DNA of 64,000 nucleotides from Qipengyuania gaetbuli (GCF_020524765.1 NZ_JAIVLR010000001.1:124001-188000); one strand, 5' to 3'; shown: positions 34,704 to 47,175, counted from the first letter of the stretch. Made by a program: numbers and translations. Notes: generated by a model not told the origin, from the sequence alone.

Positions 34704-35165
34704 ATGCGGATTGCCGAGGCTAGCCTGGCGGACCCGGCGGTTCGCGACCTCATCGCTTTCCACCAGCAGGACATGGAGGCGATGTCACCGCCCGGCACCA
34801 GCTTCGCGCTCGATCTTTCGGGCCTGTCGGGGGCGGAGACGACCGTGCTGGGCGCGTGGGAGGGCGAGGAACTGGTCGCCATCGGTGCCCTCAAGCGGCT
34901 CGGCAGCGGGCAAGCGGAACTGAAATCGATGCGCACGCGGCCCAAACATCTCGGCAAGGGCATTGCGAAAGCGGTGCTGGAGGCGCTGATCGATCTTTCA
35001 CGCGCGGAACGGATTGCGCGGCTGAGCCTGGAAACGGGGACTTCGGACGAATTCGTCCCCGCCATCGGGCTTTATACGAAATACGGTTTCGAACGCGGCG
35101 ATGCCTTTGCGGACTACGTCAACGGGCCGCACAACCAGTGCTACCACCTCCCGTTGACGGAATGA
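34704..35165 (+). CDS. GNAT-family N-acetyltransferase
   Basis: 153-residue GNAT with LKSMRTRPKHLGKGIAKAVL near residues 74-93 as the acetyl-CoA loop, followed by a helix, and LYTKYGFERGDAFADY near the end, typical of PhnO/ElaA-like small acetyltransferases. Substrate unknown. It starts 2 bases after the cyclase-family gene and probably ends the aroKB transcript. Confidence 0.85.
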   Translation: MRIAEASLADPAVRDLIAFHQQDMEAMSPPGTSFALDLSGLSGAETTVLGAWEGEELVAIGALKRLGSGQAELKSMRTRPKHLGKGIAKAVLEALIDLSRAERIARLSLETGTSDEFVPAIGLYTKYGFERGDAFADYVNGPHNQCYHLPLTE

Positions 35166-35171
35166 CCTTGC

Positions 35172-35432
35172 TCAGCCCGCGCGCGGTTCGAGCCGGGTGA
35201 CCTTGGCCCCCGCGCCGACCGGCTGGTAATCGGCCAGCATCGCGTCGTGTTCTTCGAAAAGGCGTTCGATTTCAGGGCGGCGTTGCAGCAGCATCTGCGC
35301 GATGCCCGGTGCGAGGCTGTCGCCTTCGCCGATCTTGCCGAGAATGCCAGCGAGGTCCGCGATCGTCGCGTCCTCGGGCGTCTTGTGGTAATTGCCCCTG
35401 GTATCGAAGAAGCCTGTGCCCCTGTGTGCCAT
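35172..35432 (-). CDS. Small protein of unknown function
   Basis: 86-residue soluble protein beginning MAHRGTGFFDTRGNYHKTPED, then a helical part (IADLAGILGKI and PGIAQMLLQRRPEIERL). No family recognised. The ATG at 35432 follows AGGAG at 8 bases, a good site. It is downstream of pccA on the same strand, separated by 182 bases that contain a hairpin, so it may have its own promoter. Confidence 0.7.
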   Translation of the reverse strand: MAHRGTGFFDTRGNYHKTPEDATIADLAGILGKIGEGDSLAPGIAQMLLQRRPEIERLFEEHDAMLADYQPVGAGAKVTRLEPRAG

Positions 35433-35557
35433 GCGATAACTCCTGTGCGTGTTGCGTCAGAAGCGAACCGAAGGCGCCCAGTATCTCCGGCTTACCGATT
35501 CGGTAAAAGCCCGTTCACCATGTTTGGGTGCAATGCAGCGAAATTCGCAAGGAATGT

Positions 35558-35584
35558 CGCGCAACCCTTTCAAAAGATTGCGCG
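35558..35584. repeat. Hairpin downstream of pccA
   Basis: Perfect 7-bp inverted repeat CGCGCAA/TTGCGCG, with an inner CTTT/AAAG pairing in the 13-base loop. It lies 31 bases after the pccA stop on the minus strand. No T run follows, so it may be a weak or Rho-assisted terminator. Confidence 0.45.
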
Positions 35585-35614
35585 GCCGTATCCTTAATCG
35601 CGCAAGGCACTTGC

Positions 35615-37636
<2,022 letters not shown>

Positions 37637-37706
37637 TCAGGCTCCGGGAGCGGCAGAGGTCATGCTTAAGCCTATGCCGCCCCTTCGGAGCCACTTCAAG
37701 TCATGG

Positions 37707-38147
37707 TCAGTGATCGGCGTGCGCGTGCCCGATGTAACTGGTTTCGCGCGCGATGAGGGAATCGAATTCCTCCAGCAGTTTCTGCGCCTTGTCCCGGCCG
37801 CCGGCCAGCTTGGAAAGCTGTTCCATCCACGCGATATCGTCGGGCGAAGTGGCCCAGGTCAGGTCGTTCGGTCCGCCTTCCATGGGAAAGACATACATCA
37901 GGTCCCATTCGCCGGTGTTGAGATGGATGCCGTGGATGCCGCTCTTCTTGCCGGTCATGCCGTCGGCCTTGGCGAAATAGTCGCGGATGATTTCTGTCCC
38001 GCGTCCGCGCTTGCCCTGCTTGAACTTGGTCAGGACCACACGGGCCCAGGTCACGCCTTCCATGCGTTCCGGCCCTTCCTGGGCTATGGCAGGTGCAGCG
38101 GGAAGTGCGAGGCTAATTGCGGCTGCGGCGAGTAAAAGCTTCTTCAT
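37707..38147 (-). CDS. Exported protein of unknown function
   Basis: 146-residue protein with a signal peptide (LLLAAAAISLALPAAPAIAQ). The mature part carries TWARVVLTKFKQGKRGRG and a central GEWDLMYVFPMEGG, and ends in the His-rich GHAHADH. No domain recognised; it looks like a soluble periplasmic protein. It lies between DUF3445 and pccA with gaps of 70-130 bases on either side, so co-transcription is possible but unproven. Confidence 0.7.
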   Translation of the reverse strand: MKKLLLAAAAISLALPAAPAIAQEGPERMEGVTWARVVLTKFKQGKRGRGTEIIRDYFAKADGMTGKKSGIHGIHLNTGEWDLMYVFPMEGGPNDLTWATSPDDIAWMEQLSKLAGGRDKAQKLLEEFDSLIARETSYIGHAHADH

Positions 38148-38276
38148 ACGTCCTCTCCCTTCAAGGAATGCGGCCCTGAGAAGCGATCCGAATTGTAATG
38201 ATGCTGTTGTCCCCCAGCGGCGCGAAAGACACGCCTTTTCCCGCCGGGAGTCAAGGAAGGCGCCTAAGCACCTGCC

Positions 38277-39062
38277 TCAACTGGATTTTTCCGCATAGGC
38301 GACCAGCGCCTCGGCATAGGCGCCGGCGCCGCGGCGGTCGCCCTCGCCGTCCAGCAGGGTGCGCATCGCGCCCGCCAGCCGCTCGACATTATCGCGCGAC
38401 AATTCGCCCAGCGGCGAAACGTAGATGCCGATGGTGAAGAGGATCGCGCCCGTTTCGGGCAGGCGGCGCAGCGTCTGGCGTTCGGAGCGCACGAACAGCG
38501 TCTCGGCTGCATTGTCGGGGGTCACATGGGCAAAGGCCTGTGCCGGAGGCTCCGCCACCCAGCGCCGCTCACCCGTGGCAGCGATGAACCAGTTGCAGCG
38601 CCCGTAGATCGCGCCAGCCTTCAGCTTGGCCATGAAATGATCGACGCCGCTGGCTAGCTGCTCCTCGTATCCCTGGATCGGCGCATGGAGTGCGCGCAGG
38701 GGAAGCCCCAGCTTGTCCGCCGGTGTCCAGTCGGACGGCCATGCGACCGCCGCACCGACCAGGCGATACTGATCGTCGCCTTCGCGAAGGGTGAGGAGGC
38801 ACATGTCCTCGTGATGCGCGCGAGCCGCTTCCGCCAGCCCGCCCGACAGGCCGAGCATGGCAGCGAGTTCCGCTCCCGGTGCCTCGCCCTCCGGCGAAAT
38901 CTGGATGCCTTGCGGATAGGCTGCAAACCCAGCCTCGCGTGCAGCGAGCTCGGGATCGGGCTGGAGCCACTCGTCCTCGTCCAGCTTGACGAGCCCCATC
39001 TTCAGCACGCCGCCACCGCGTGCCTTGGGGAGCAAGTCATCGACTGAGAAGCCCAGCGTCAT
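38277..39062 (-). CDS. DUF3445 / heme-dependent oxidative N-demethylase family protein
   Basis: 261-residue soluble protein of the DUF3445 family. The conserved stretch FVRSERQTLRRLPETGAILF lies near residues 189-208, and IGIYVSPLGEL follows. Some members are alpha subunits of heme-dependent oxidative N-demethylases that remove methyl groups from amines; others are uncharacterised. No other demethylase subunit was seen nearby. The ATG overlaps the stop of a small membrane protein (ATGA). Confidence 0.8.
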   Translation of the reverse strand: MTLGFSVDDLLPKARGGGVLKMGLVKLDEDEWLQPDPELAAREAGFAAYPQGIQISPEGEAPGAELAAMLGLSGGLAEAARAHHEDMCLLTLREGDDQYRLVGAAVAWPSDWTPADKLGLPLRALHAPIQGYEEQLASGVDHFMAKLKAGAIYGRCNWFIAATGERRWVAEPPAQAFAHVTPDNAAETLFVRSERQTLRRLPETGAILFTIGIYVSPLGELSRDNVERLAGAMRTLLDGEGDRRGAGAYAEALVAYAEKSS

Positions 39063-39289
39063 TCGGCTTTAAGACCTGCATTACTAATACGGACAGCGAC
39101 TGCATGGCCGATGGAATAGATTAGGGCGGTCACTACAAGCCCCAATGGGTTTTCTTGAAGCAGTTTCCAGAAGAAGCTTTGGATGCCTGTCCAGTGAAGC
39201 ACAAGGGCAACCAGAGTGACGAAGGCTACGCCGCCTGCACACGCAATCGTCACCTCTTTCACCAACCTGAAGGCCGCGGTTTTCGTCAC
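39059..39289 (-). CDS. Small two-helix membrane protein (low G+C insert)
   Basis: 76-residue protein with two likely membrane helices ([19 protein letters not shown] and [17 protein letters not shown]). The GTG start at 39289 overlaps the bioB stop (GTGA), and its stop overlaps the DUF3445 start (ATGA). G+C counted over two 60-base rows is 47%, against about 65-70% in neighbours. No homologue recognised. It looks like an inserted gene read through the host operon. Confidence 0.75.
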   Translation of the reverse strand: MTKTAAFRLVKEVTIACAGGVAFVTLVALVLHWTGIQSFFWKLLQENPLGLVVTALIYSIGHAVAVRISNAGLKAE

Positions 39290-40296
39290 TCGGCAGGCTC
39301 CATGACCTTGCAGGCGCGCATCGGCTCTTCCTGCTTGAGCGCGGTGAGGCCCAGCTTGGCGAAGAGCGCCGCATCGCTGTCGTCGCCCGCATTGGGCGCG
39401 GTCAGCAGCTTGTCGCCGGTGAAGATCGAATTCGCGCCCGCCATGAAGCACAGAGCCTGTGTCGCTTCGCTCATGCTCTCGCGACCGGCGGACAGGCGGA
39501 CCATCGACATGGGCATGGTTATACGCGCAACCGCCACGGTGCGCACGAATTCGATATCGTCGATCTTGGCGAGCGGGGTGTCGGCCAGCATGTTGCCCAG
39601 CACCGTGCCCTTGACCGGCACCAGCGCGTTGACCGGCACGCTTTCGGGATGGCGTTCGAGCGTGGCTAGAGTGTGGACGAAGCCCACCCGGTCCTCGCGC
39701 GTCTCGCCCATGCCGACGATCCCGCCGCTGCACACGTTGATGCCCGCGTCGCGCACGTTCTGCAGCGTGTCGAGCCGGTCCTGGTAATTGCGGGTCGAGA
39801 TCACGCGCTCGTAATATTCCGGCCCGGTATCGACATTGTGGTTGTAGTAATCGAGGCCCGCTTCCTTGAGCATCTCCGCCTGTTTCGGCGTCAGCATGCC
39901 CAGCGTCATGCAGGTTTCGAGGCCCATGGCGCGCACGCCCTTCACGATCTCGACGATCGCGGGCATGTCGCGGTCCTTGGGATTGCGCCACGCCGCGCCC
40001 ATGCAAAAGCGCTGGCTGCCAGAATCCTTGGCCTGCGCCGCGCGCTGGAGGACGGATTGCGCCTCCATCAGCTTGGTCGCCTCGACGCCGCTGTCGGCCT
40101 TCACCGATTGCGAGCAATAGCCGCAATCCTCCGGGCACCCGCCGGTCTTGATCGACAGCAGAGTGCAGAGCTGGATCTGCTCGGGCGGATGGAATTCGCG
40201 GTGCACCGTGGCGGCGCGGAAGAGCAGTTCGGTGAAAGGAAGGTCGAACAGTCCCGCGATTTCCTCGCGGGTCCAGTCGGTACGGATTTTTATCAT
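39286..40296 (-). CDS. bioB: Biotin synthase
   Basis: 336-residue radical SAM enzyme that inserts sulfur into dethiobiotin. The CxxxCxxC cluster motif is at Cys54, Cys58 and Cys61 ([10 protein letters not shown]), and the second cluster region includes [11 protein letters not shown] and [11 protein letters not shown]. The rest matches full-length BioB. It sits inside the propionyl-CoA carboxylase cluster, which suggests cofactor supply to PccA. No other bio gene is visible in the window. Confidence 0.98.
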   Translation of the reverse strand: MIKIRTDWTREEIAGLFDLPFTELLFRAATVHREFHPPEQIQLCTLLSIKTGGCPEDCGYCSQSVKADSGVEATKLMEAQSVLQRAAQAKDSGSQRFCMGAAWRNPKDRDMPAIVEIVKGVRAMGLETCMTLGMLTPKQAEMLKEAGLDYYNHNVDTGPEYYERVISTRNYQDRLDTLQNVRDAGINVCSGGIVGMGETREDRVGFVHTLATLERHPESVPVNALVPVKGTVLGNMLADTPLAKIDDIEFVRTVAVARITMPMSMVRLSAGRESMSEATQALCFMAGANSIFTGDKLLTAPNAGDDSDAALFAKLGLTALKQEEPMRACKVMEPAE

Positions 40297-40297
40297 T

Positions 40298-40534
40298 CTA
40301 CTCTTGGCCGATCTTTTTGATGATTTTTCTGGCGAACCAGTGGAACACGAGCACGCAAATCACAGCGTAAATGATGGCTGGCACAGAGCTGGTTAGCCAA
40401 ATGTCCCAATTCGATGGCTCGTTACCGTCCGTGATTTGGCGACGCACCTGACCAATGCCGTCAACGGTGAGCCAGAAGATCACCGAGAACACGGCAAACC
40501 CAAGCGAAACGAGGCGGACAAACCTCCCCATCAT
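40298..40534 (-). CDS. Small two-helix membrane protein (low G+C insert)
   Basis: 78-residue protein with two likely membrane helices ([17 protein letters not shown] and [17 protein letters not shown]) and a basic C-terminus (ARKIIKKIG). The start ATG at 40534 overlaps the scpA stop (ATGA), and its stop is one base before the bioB ATG. A counted row is about 48% G+C, unlike flanking genes. No homologue recognised. It has the same architecture as the insert at 39059-39289, without obvious sequence similarity. Confidence 0.75.
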   Translation of the reverse strand: MMGRFVRLVSLGFAVFSVIFWLTVDGIGQVRRQITDGNEPSNWDIWLTSSVPAIIYAVICVLVFHWFARKIIKKIGQE

Positions 40535-42690
40535 TCCGCCGCCTCGTCCAGATCCTCTCCGGCAGGCGGCATGTTGTGGCCAAGCAGGCGCAGCACGTCT
40601 GCGGCACACTCCACGACATTGCTGCCCGGGCCGTAGATGCCCTGCACGCCTGCGCGCTTGAGGAAGTCGTAGTCCTTCTGCGGGATCACGCCGCCGGCGA
40701 TCACCTTGATGTCGCTGCGACCCGCTTCCTTCAGCAGGGTGATGAGTTCGGGGATGAGGGTCTTGTGCCCCGCCGCAAGGCTGCTCGCCCCGATGGCGTC
40801 GACACCGTTTTCGAGCGCCATGTCACGCGTTTCCTCGGGCGTCTGGAACAGCGGGCCGGACACGACCTCGAAGCCCATGTCGGAAAATGCCGAGGCGATC
40901 ACGTTGGCGCCGCGGTCGTGGCCGTCCTGGCCCATCTTGGCGACCATCAGTTTCGGCGCACGGCCAAGGCGGCGCTCGACCGCCTTCACGCCCTCGGCCA
41001 CCTGCCGGTAGCGCGTGTCATCCGAATAGGCTTCCGAATACACGCCGCGCACCGGACGCGGCATGGTGTCGTAGCGGCCATAGGCGTCTTCCATCGCCTG
41101 GCTGATTTCGCCGAGCGTCGCATCGTGGCGCGCCGCCTCTACCGCGAGGGCGAGTAGGTTGCCTTCCTTCTGCGCCGCCCCGCGTGCCAGCGCATCGAGC
41201 GCGGCCTTGCAGGCGAACTCGTCGCGACCTTCGCGCACGGCCTTGAGGCGGGCGATCTGGCTCTGGCGCACGGCGTGGTTGTCGATGTCGAGTGTCTCGA
41301 TATCGGCCTCTTCCGGAAGGCGGTACTTGTTCACGCCGACGATGACCGTCTCGCCCTTGTCGACGCTCGCCTGCTTGGCCGCAGCGGCCATCTCGATCTG
41401 CGCCTTGGGTTTGCCGCTGGCGACATATTCGGTCATGCCACCCGCCGCCTCGACCTCGTCGAGCAACTTGCGCGCTTCTTCGATCAGCGCGGCGGTCAGG
41501 CTTTCGATGTAATAGCTCCCGCCCAGCGGGTCGGCGACCTTGGTGACCCCCGTTTCTTCCTGGATCACCAGCTGCGTGTTGCGCGCGATGCGGGCGGAGA
41601 AGTCGGTGGGCAGCGCAATCGCCTCGTCCAGCGCATTAGTATGGAGCGACTGCGTGCCGCCCAGCACCGCCGCCATCGCCTCGATCGTGGTGCGAATGAC
41701 GTTGTTGTAGGGATCCTGCTCCTGCAGCGAGACGCCGGACGTCTGGCAGTGCGTCCGCAGCATCTTCGACTTCTCTTGTCGTGCCCCCAGCTCCGACATG
41801 ACATCGTGCCACAGCGCGCGGGCGGCGCGCATCTTGGCGATCTCCATGAAGAAGTTCATGCCGATGCCCCAGAAGAAGGACAGGCGCGGCGCGAAGGCGT
41901 CGATGTCGAGGCCCGCTTCCATCGCGCGCTTGGCGTATTCCTTGCCGTCGGCAATCGTGAAAGCCAGTTCCTGCACCGCCGTCGCCCCGGCCTCGTGCAT
42001 GTGATAACCCGAAATCGAAATGCTGTTGAATTTCGGCATGTTGGCCGAAGTATATGCGATGATGTCCGAAACGATCCGCATGCTCGGCTCGGGCGGGTAG
42101 ATATAGGTGTTGCGGACCATGAACTCCTTGAGGATGTCGTTCTGGATGGTCCCGGCGAGCTTGTCCTGAGAGACGCCCTGCCGCTCTGCCGCGACGATGT
42201 AGAAGGCCATGACCGGGATCACCGCCCCGTTCATGGTCATCGACACGCTCATTTCGTCGAGCGGGATCTGGTCGAACAGGATTTCCATGTCGCGCACGGT
42301 GTCGATCGCGACGCCCGCCTTGCCGACATCGCCGACCACGCGCGGGTGGTCGCTGTCATAGCCGCGGTGCGTGGCGAGGTCGAAAGCAACCGACAGCCCC
42401 TTCTGCCCCGCCGCAAGGTTGCGGCGATAGAAAGCGTTCGATTCCTCGGCGGTGGAGAAGCCCGCATACTGGCGGATGGTCCACGGACGGCCGGTGTACA
42501 TCGAGGCATAGGGCCCGCGCGTGAAGGGCGCGATGCCGGGCACGCCGGGGTCGATCCCTTGCGTATCCGCGCTAGTATAGAGCGGTTTCACCGCGATGCC
42601 CTCGGGCGTTTGCCAGGTCAGGTCGCGGCCCTTCACCTCCTTGTCGGCGAAGGGCTTCCAGTCGTCATAGGTCGGGGTCTTGTCGGTCAT
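40531..42690 (-). CDS. scpA: Methylmalonyl-CoA mutase
   Basis: 719-residue B12-dependent mutase that turns (R)-methylmalonyl-CoA into succinyl-CoA. The N-terminal TIM barrel ([25 protein letters not shown] segment starts near residue 60) and the C-terminal cobalamin domain with DGHDRG near residue 610 (the DxHxxG motif that supplies the lower His ligand) are both present in one chain. This is the single-chain form. The mce and pcc genes beside it complete propionyl-CoA to succinyl-CoA. Confidence 0.97.
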   Translation of the reverse strand: MTDKTPTYDDWKPFADKEVKGRDLTWQTPEGIAVKPLYTSADTQGIDPGVPGIAPFTRGPYASMYTGRPWTIRQYAGFSTAEESNAFYRRNLAAGQKGLSVAFDLATHRGYDSDHPRVVGDVGKAGVAIDTVRDMEILFDQIPLDEMSVSMTMNGAVIPVMAFYIVAAERQGVSQDKLAGTIQNDILKEFMVRNTYIYPPEPSMRIVSDIIAYTSANMPKFNSISISGYHMHEAGATAVQELAFTIADGKEYAKRAMEAGLDIDAFAPRLSFFWGIGMNFFMEIAKMRAARALWHDVMSELGARQEKSKMLRTHCQTSGVSLQEQDPYNNVIRTTIEAMAAVLGGTQSLHTNALDEAIALPTDFSARIARNTQLVIQEETGVTKVADPLGGSYYIESLTAALIEEARKLLDEVEAAGGMTEYVASGKPKAQIEMAAAAKQASVDKGETVIVGVNKYRLPEEADIETLDIDNHAVRQSQIARLKAVREGRDEFACKAALDALARGAAQKEGNLLALAVEAARHDATLGEISQAMEDAYGRYDTMPRPVRGVYSEAYSDDTRYRQVAEGVKAVERRLGRAPKLMVAKMGQDGHDRGANVIASAFSDMGFEVVSGPLFQTPEETRDMALENGVDAIGASSLAAGHKTLIPELITLLKEAGRSDIKVIAGGVIPQKDYDFLKRAGVQGIYGPGSNVVECAADVLRLLGHNMPPAGEDLDEAAE

Positions 42691-42698
42691 GATCGCAC

Positions 42699-43310
42699 TC
42701 AGGCTTTTGCACTCGGGCGGGCGGACACGCGCTCGTGCCAGCCGCGCAGGTTTTCGCAGTCCTCGGGCATGCCGCAGCCGACGAACTCGGCGAAATCGGC
42801 TGTCGTCAGCAGGAGGATGTCGGCCGCGCTATAGGCCGATCCGGCGAGGAAGTCGCGGTCCGCCAGCGACTGGTCGAAGAAGCGGAAGGCATCGGCGACG
42901 CGCGGGCGGTTGGCCTCGCCCCATTCGGCATTGCGGCCGGGCAGCGCGGCGGTGAAGGGATGCGTGTGGACCCAGACCGCGCCGATTGGCGGCATCGCGA
43001 TCATCTCGACGCGGCGGCTCCACATCTCGATCTCGGCAATTTCGAGCGGCGTGGTGCCGAACAGCGGCGGCTCCGGGTGCAGCGCCTCGAGATAGCGCAT
43101 GATCGCCACGCTCTCGGCAATCACCGTGCCATCGTCGAGCTCGAGGATCGGCGTCTGCCCGCGCGGGTTCTTGGCGACGTAATCAGGCGCCTTCTGCTCG
43201 CGCTTCGGGATCGAGACTTCACGGCTGGGCAGGTCGATGCCCTTCTCCGCCGCAAAGATGCGCACGCGGCGCGGATTGGGCGCCGGGTTCGGACTATCGT
43301 AGAACAGCAT
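42699..43310 (-). CDS. Glutathione S-transferase family protein
   Basis: 203-residue GST-type protein. The N-terminal thioredoxin-like part contains [34 protein letters not shown] cis-Pro segment and [10 protein letters not shown], which is the usual glutathione-site pattern, and the C-terminal half is helical. Enzymatic target unknown. It lies between mce and scpA in the same direction with short gaps and is probably part of the operon. Confidence 0.85.
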   Translation of the reverse strand: MLFYDSPNPAPNPRRVRIFAAEKGIDLPSREVSIPKREQKAPDYVAKNPRGQTPILELDDGTVIAESVAIMRYLEALHPEPPLFGTTPLEIAEIEMWSRRVEMIAMPPIGAVWVHTHPFTAALPGRNAEWGEANRPRVADAFRFFDQSLADRDFLAGSAYSAADILLLTTADFAEFVGCGMPEDCENLRGWHERVSARPSAKA

Positions 43311-43334
43311 TGTCGTCCTCTCTCCCCGCGCCGG

Positions 43335-43784
43335 TCAGTTCGACCAGTGCGCGCCCGTCTTGGGCGTTTCCATGATCTCGGTCAGCTGGCCCATCATGTC
43401 CTTGGGGTGGAGGAAGAAGATGGGCGTACCATGCGCCCCGATGCGCGTGGGGCCGAGGATGCGCTTGCCCAGCCCCTCGAACCAGCTGCGCGCTTCCTCG
43501 ATATCGTCGACCTCGTAGCACAGGTGATGCTGCGCGCCGGCGGGGTTCTTCTCGAGGAACTTGGCGATGGGGCTGTCGGCGCCGAGTGGCTCGATCAGCT
43601 CGATCTGCGTGCCGTGGGTGTCGTTCAGTCCCGGCGTATCGACGAAGCAGACCTTCACTCCCTGCGCCTCTAGATCGAACGGCTTGTGGAACGAAGTCGC
43701 GCCCATGACGTCGCGGTAATAGCGCACCGATTCTTCGATCGAAGGCGTCGCGACGCCGATATGGTTGAGACGGCCGAGTTTCAT
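43335..43784 (-). CDS. mce: Methylmalonyl-CoA epimerase
   Basis: 149-residue enzyme of the glyoxalase/VOC fold that interconverts the (S) and (R) forms of methylmalonyl-CoA between the carboxylase and the mutase. It begins KLGRLNHIGVATPSIEE, with metal ligands expected in NHIGVA, GTQIELIEPLG and HHLCYEVDDIEE. Length and motifs fit. It starts 4 bases after the SMI1-like stop codon. Confidence 0.93.
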   Translation of the reverse strand: MKLGRLNHIGVATPSIEESVRYYRDVMGATSFHKPFDLEAQGVKVCFVDTPGLNDTHGTQIELIEPLGADSPIAKFLEKNPAGAQHHLCYEVDDIEEARSWFEGLGKRILGPTRIGAHGTPIFFLHPKDMMGQLTEIMETPKTGAHWSN

Positions 43785-43788
43785 TTGA

Positions 43789-44190
43789 TCATTCCTCAGT
43801 CTCTATTCGGTTTAGGAAATCTTCGAAACTTTCGCTGACCTTCTCCAGCGTAGTTTTGCCCGCATGGTTTAGCCGAAACCAAATGGAGTTGTCGGCCTTC
43901 AGCAAGTAAATTCCACCAAGTTCACAGCGAGCAAAAGGTAGGGCTCCTACTTCCAGATACTCATCTAGATACGCGCCCTCCGTCTGATCGATACGTTCAA
44001 GATCTAAGAAGCCGAGTACGCTGTATCTGCCTGCGCCATCAACCGAACCTCCGATGAATGCTCCGCCGTAGCGCGTTGCAAATTCTCGCAATGAGGTGGG
44101 CAAGGAGCGCCCTACACGAAATTCCAACGCGTTCAGCGCCCGCTCCGAACAGGGCTTTGCAGGTTCAATGTTGGTAGATGAGTCGATCAC
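43789..44190 (-). CDS. SMI1/KNR4 family protein (low G+C insert)
   Basis: 133-residue protein of the SMI1/KNR4 (SUKH) fold, with [20 protein letters not shown] near residues 23-42 and [13 protein letters not shown] proteins are often immunity proteins in toxin systems, but some have other roles. No toxin gene is visible beside it. Its GTG start at 44190 overlaps the pccB stop (GTGA). Rows counted are 45, 48 and 52% G+C against about 65-70% around it, so it was probably acquired. An upstream GTG at 44217 is less likely. Confidence 0.8.
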   Translation of the reverse strand: MIDSSTNIEPAKPCSERALNALEFRVGRSLPTSLREFATRYGGAFIGGSVDGAGRYSVLGFLDLERIDQTEGAYLDEYLEVGALPFARCELGGIYLLKADNSIWFRLNHAGKTTLEKVSESFEDFLNRIETEE

Positions 44191-45719
44191 AACGGAATGT
44201 TGTCGTGCTTCTTCCACGGGTTCTCGAGCTGCTTCCCGCGCAGCTTCCTTAGCCCGAGCGCGATGCGCCGCCGCGTCGAATGCGGGTAGATCACCTCGTC
44301 GATATAGCCGCGCTGTGCTGCCACGAAGGGGTTGGCGAAGCGGTCTTCGTATTCCCTCGTCTTCTCGGCGATCTTGTCGGGATCGTCGCGGTCCTGGCGG
44401 AAGATGATCTCCACCGCGCCTTTCGCGCCCATCACGGCGATTTCGGCGGTGGGCCAGGCGTAGTTGAGGTCTCCGCGCAGGTGCTTGGACGCCATCACGT
44501 CGTATGCACCGCCATAGGCCTTGCGGGTGATCACGGTGATCTTGGGCACGGTCGCCTCGGCATAGGCGAACAGCAGCTTCGCGCCATGCTTGATGATGCC
44601 ATTATGCTCCTGCGCGGTGCCGGGAAGAAAGCCGGGCACGTCGACGAAGGTCAGGATCGGGATTTCGAACGCGTCGCAGAAGCGCACGAAGCGCGCGGCC
44701 TTTTTCGAGGAGTTGATGTCGAGCACGCCGGCGAGCACCATCGGCTGGTTCGCCACCACGCCCACCGTACGCCCTTCGACCCGGCCGAAGCCGCAGATGA
44801 TATTGGCGGCGTGGTTGGGCTGGATTTCGAAGAAGTCGCCCTCGTCCAGCGTCTTCCGGATGACTTCGTGCATGTCGTAGGGCTGGTTGGCATTGTCGGG
44901 GATCAGCGTGTCGAGGCTTGGCTCCTCGCGGTCCCATGCGTCCGAGGTCGGGCGCTCGGGCACTTCCTCGCGGTTCGACAGCGGGAGGTAATCGAAGAAA
45001 TTGCGCGTCGCGAGCAGCGTCTCGATGTCGTTCTCGAAGCTGTTGTCGGCGACGGAGGTCTTGGTGGTGTGCGTTTTCGCCCCGCCTAGTTCCTCCTGCG
45101 TGACAACCTCGTTGGTCACCGTCTTCACCACGTCGGGGCCGGTGACGAACATATAGCTCGAATCCTCCACCATGAAGATGAAGTCGGTCATCGCAGGGCT
45201 GTAGACCGCGCCGCCCGCGCACGGCCCCATGATGAGGCTGATCTGCGGCACCACGCCGCTCGCCAGCACATTGCGCTGGAACACCTCGGCATAGCCGCCC
45301 AGCGAGGCAACGCCTTCCTGGATGCGCGCACCGCCCGAATCGTTGAGACCGATGACGGGCGCGCCGACCTTCATCGCGGTGTCCATGACCTTGCAGATCT
45401 TCTCTGCATGGCGCTTGGAAAGGGAGCCGCCGAAGACTGTGAAATCCTGGGAGAAAACATAGACGAGGCGGCCGTTGATCGTGCCCGATCCGGTGACCAC
45501 GCCATCGCCCGGGATGCGCTGCTGGTCCATGCCGAAATCGACGCAGTCATGCTCGACGTAGCGGTCGAGCTCCTCGAAGCTGCCTTCGTCCAGCAGCACG
45601 TCGAGGCGCTCGCGCGCGGTCAGCTTGCCCTTGGCGTGCTGCGCGTCGATGCGCTTCTGCCCGCCGCCCAGCTCTGCAGCGGCGCGGCGGCGTTCCATTT
45701 CGGCGATATTGGCGGACAT
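44187..45719 (-). CDS. pccB: Propionyl-CoA carboxylase beta subunit
   Basis: 510-residue carboxyltransferase that moves the carboxyl group from biotin to propionyl-CoA. Family hallmarks: [18 protein letters not shown] near residue 28, [27 protein letters not shown] and the C-terminal [19 protein letters not shown], all intact. It leads the minus-strand gene run that contains mce, scpA, bioB and, further on, pccA. Confidence 0.97.
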   Translation of the reverse strand: MSANIAEMERRRAAAELGGGQKRIDAQHAKGKLTARERLDVLLDEGSFEELDRYVEHDCVDFGMDQQRIPGDGVVTGSGTINGRLVYVFSQDFTVFGGSLSKRHAEKICKVMDTAMKVGAPVIGLNDSGGARIQEGVASLGGYAEVFQRNVLASGVVPQISLIMGPCAGGAVYSPAMTDFIFMVEDSSYMFVTGPDVVKTVTNEVVTQEELGGAKTHTTKTSVADNSFENDIETLLATRNFFDYLPLSNREEVPERPTSDAWDREEPSLDTLIPDNANQPYDMHEVIRKTLDEGDFFEIQPNHAANIICGFGRVEGRTVGVVANQPMVLAGVLDINSSKKAARFVRFCDAFEIPILTFVDVPGFLPGTAQEHNGIIKHGAKLLFAYAEATVPKITVITRKAYGGAYDVMASKHLRGDLNYAWPTAEIAVMGAKGAVEIIFRQDRDDPDKIAEKTREYEDRFANPFVAAQRGYIDEVIYPHSTRRRIALGLRKLRGKQLENPWKKHDNIPL

Positions 45720-45784
45720 ATTCTCTCCGTCTGAACTCTCTCGGCAAAGCGCCTAGAGCGGACGGAGCGGCAGCGTCAATGACG

Positions 45785-46522
45785 TCAGGTTGTCCTGTGC
45801 GCGCTAATCAGGAATTCCACATTGCCTTCGGGGCCGGTGATCGGGCTTTCGACAATGCCCTGCACTGCGAAACCGAGACCTTCGGCCCATGTCCGCACTT
45901 CTTCGCAGACGCGGGCGTGGAGGGCGGGATCGCTGACCACGCCTTTCTTGCCCACTTCCTCGCGCCCGACCTCGAACTGCGGCTTGATAAGGGCGACGAG
46001 ACGGCAATCGCGCTCCGCCAGTTCGAGCGGGCGTCCGAGCACCTTGGCGAGGCTGATAAAGCTCGCATCGCACACGACCCACGAGACTGGGCGGTCGATC
46101 ATCTCCGGCGTCAGGATGCGGGCGCTGGTCTGTTCGAGCACGGTGACACGTTCGTCCTGCCGCAGTTTCCACGCAAGCTGGTTGGTGCCGCTATCGACTG
46201 CGAACACATGCTCCGCCCCGCCCTGCAGCAATACGTCAGTAAATCCGCCGGTGGACGAGCCGATATCCATTGCCGTGACGCCGCGCGGATCGAGCCCGAA
46301 ATGCTCGATCGCGTGGGCGAGCTTGATCCCGCCGCGGCTGACCCAGGGATGGTCGCGCCCGCGCACGTCTAGCGGCGCGTCCTCGGGCAGTTGCTGGCCG
46401 GGCTTGGCCATCTTCTGTTCGCCGGAAAAGACCAGCCCCGCCATGACCAGCGCCTGCGCCCGCGTGCGGCTTTCCACCAACCCGCGGTCCACCAGCATCT
46501 GGTCGAGACGTTTCTTCGCCAC
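45785..46522 (-). CDS. tlyA: TlyA family rRNA methyltransferase
   Basis: 245-residue protein with an N-terminal S4 RNA-binding domain (RLDQMLVDRGLVESRTRAQA) and a FtsJ-like methyltransferase domain with the SAM site DIGSSTGGFTD near residue 88. TlyA 2'-O-methylates rRNA (in mycobacteria C1409 of 16S and C1920 of 23S); homologues are widely called hemolysin A, but methylation is the supported activity. It has an ATG at 46522. The gap to pccB is 65 bases. Confidence 0.93.
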   Translation of the reverse strand: MAKKRLDQMLVDRGLVESRTRAQALVMAGLVFSGEQKMAKPGQQLPEDAPLDVRGRDHPWVSRGGIKLAHAIEHFGLDPRGVTAMDIGSSTGGFTDVLLQGGAEHVFAVDSGTNQLAWKLRQDERVTVLEQTSARILTPEMIDRPVSWVVCDASFISLAKVLGRPLELAERDCRLVALIKPQFEVGREEVGKKGVVSDPALHARVCEEVRTWAEGLGFAVQGIVESPITGPEGNVEFLISAHRTT

Positions 46523-46569
46523 AGCAAACTCCGTTTGAAACCTAGGGCGTTAGCGCGCATTGTTCGTCT

Positions 46570-47118
46570 ATGAAACCGATCTACGGACATTTTGCCGCCG
46601 CTGCCGCACTGACGCTCGGCCTTGCCGCCTGCATCCCGCCCGCGCCGGAACCGACGCCAGCGCCCAGCCCCACGCCTGCAGCGAGGCCGGCTCCGCCGCC
46701 AGCCCCGATTGCAGCCGCACCGGCGCCAGAGAACTGGATCGATGCGCCGCAGACCCCGGGCGACTGGAGGTACGGAAATAACAGCGCGACCTTTGGTACC
46801 GGGACTTCGCCGATGGAGACGGCCTTGTCGCTCAGCTGCAATCCGGCGGACCGGACGATTTCCATCGCACGCACGATTCGCGGAACGAACACAGCCTCGA
46901 CCATGACGCTGCGGACCGAAACGCAGGACCGCACGCTGCAGGCAAGGCCTGCCACCTCGCAGGCGCCCCTGTCGGTGGCGGTGGTCGCGGCTCGCGATCC
47001 GCTGCTCGACGCGATTGCGTTGACCCGTGGTCGATTCGCAGTCGAGACACCGGGCCAGCCCACGCTTTACCTGCCCGCATGGGCCGAAGTGACGCGCGTG
47101 ATCGAGGATTGCCGCTAG
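46570..47118 (+). CDS. Lipoprotein of unknown function
   Basis: 182-residue lipoprotein: signal LTLGLAACIPPAP with the lipobox LAAC (Cys21), then a Pro/Ala-rich spacer and a mature domain containing GNNSATFGTG and LSLSCNPADRTISI. No family recognised. It ends with EDCR. It is divergent from tlyA. A hairpin follows the stop codon by 57 bases. Confidence 0.78.
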   Translation: MKPIYGHFAAAAALTLGLAACIPPAPEPTPAPSPTPAARPAPPPAPIAAAPAPENWIDAPQTPGDWRYGNNSATFGTGTSPMETALSLSCNPADRTISIARTIRGTNTASTMTLRTETQDRTLQARPATSQAPLSVAVVAARDPLLDAIALTRGRFAVETPGQPTLYLPAWAEVTRVIEDCR

Positions 47119-47175
47119 GCCGATTCCCTGCGGCCTCCACCGCCTTGCGCAAGCCAGCGATCGACCAACGAAAAA

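Noticed and set aside
44187..44217. Longer start of the SMI1-like gene at 44217
   Set aside because: That start would overlap pccB by 31 bases; the GTG at 44190 gives the same 4-base coupling seen at many other junctions.
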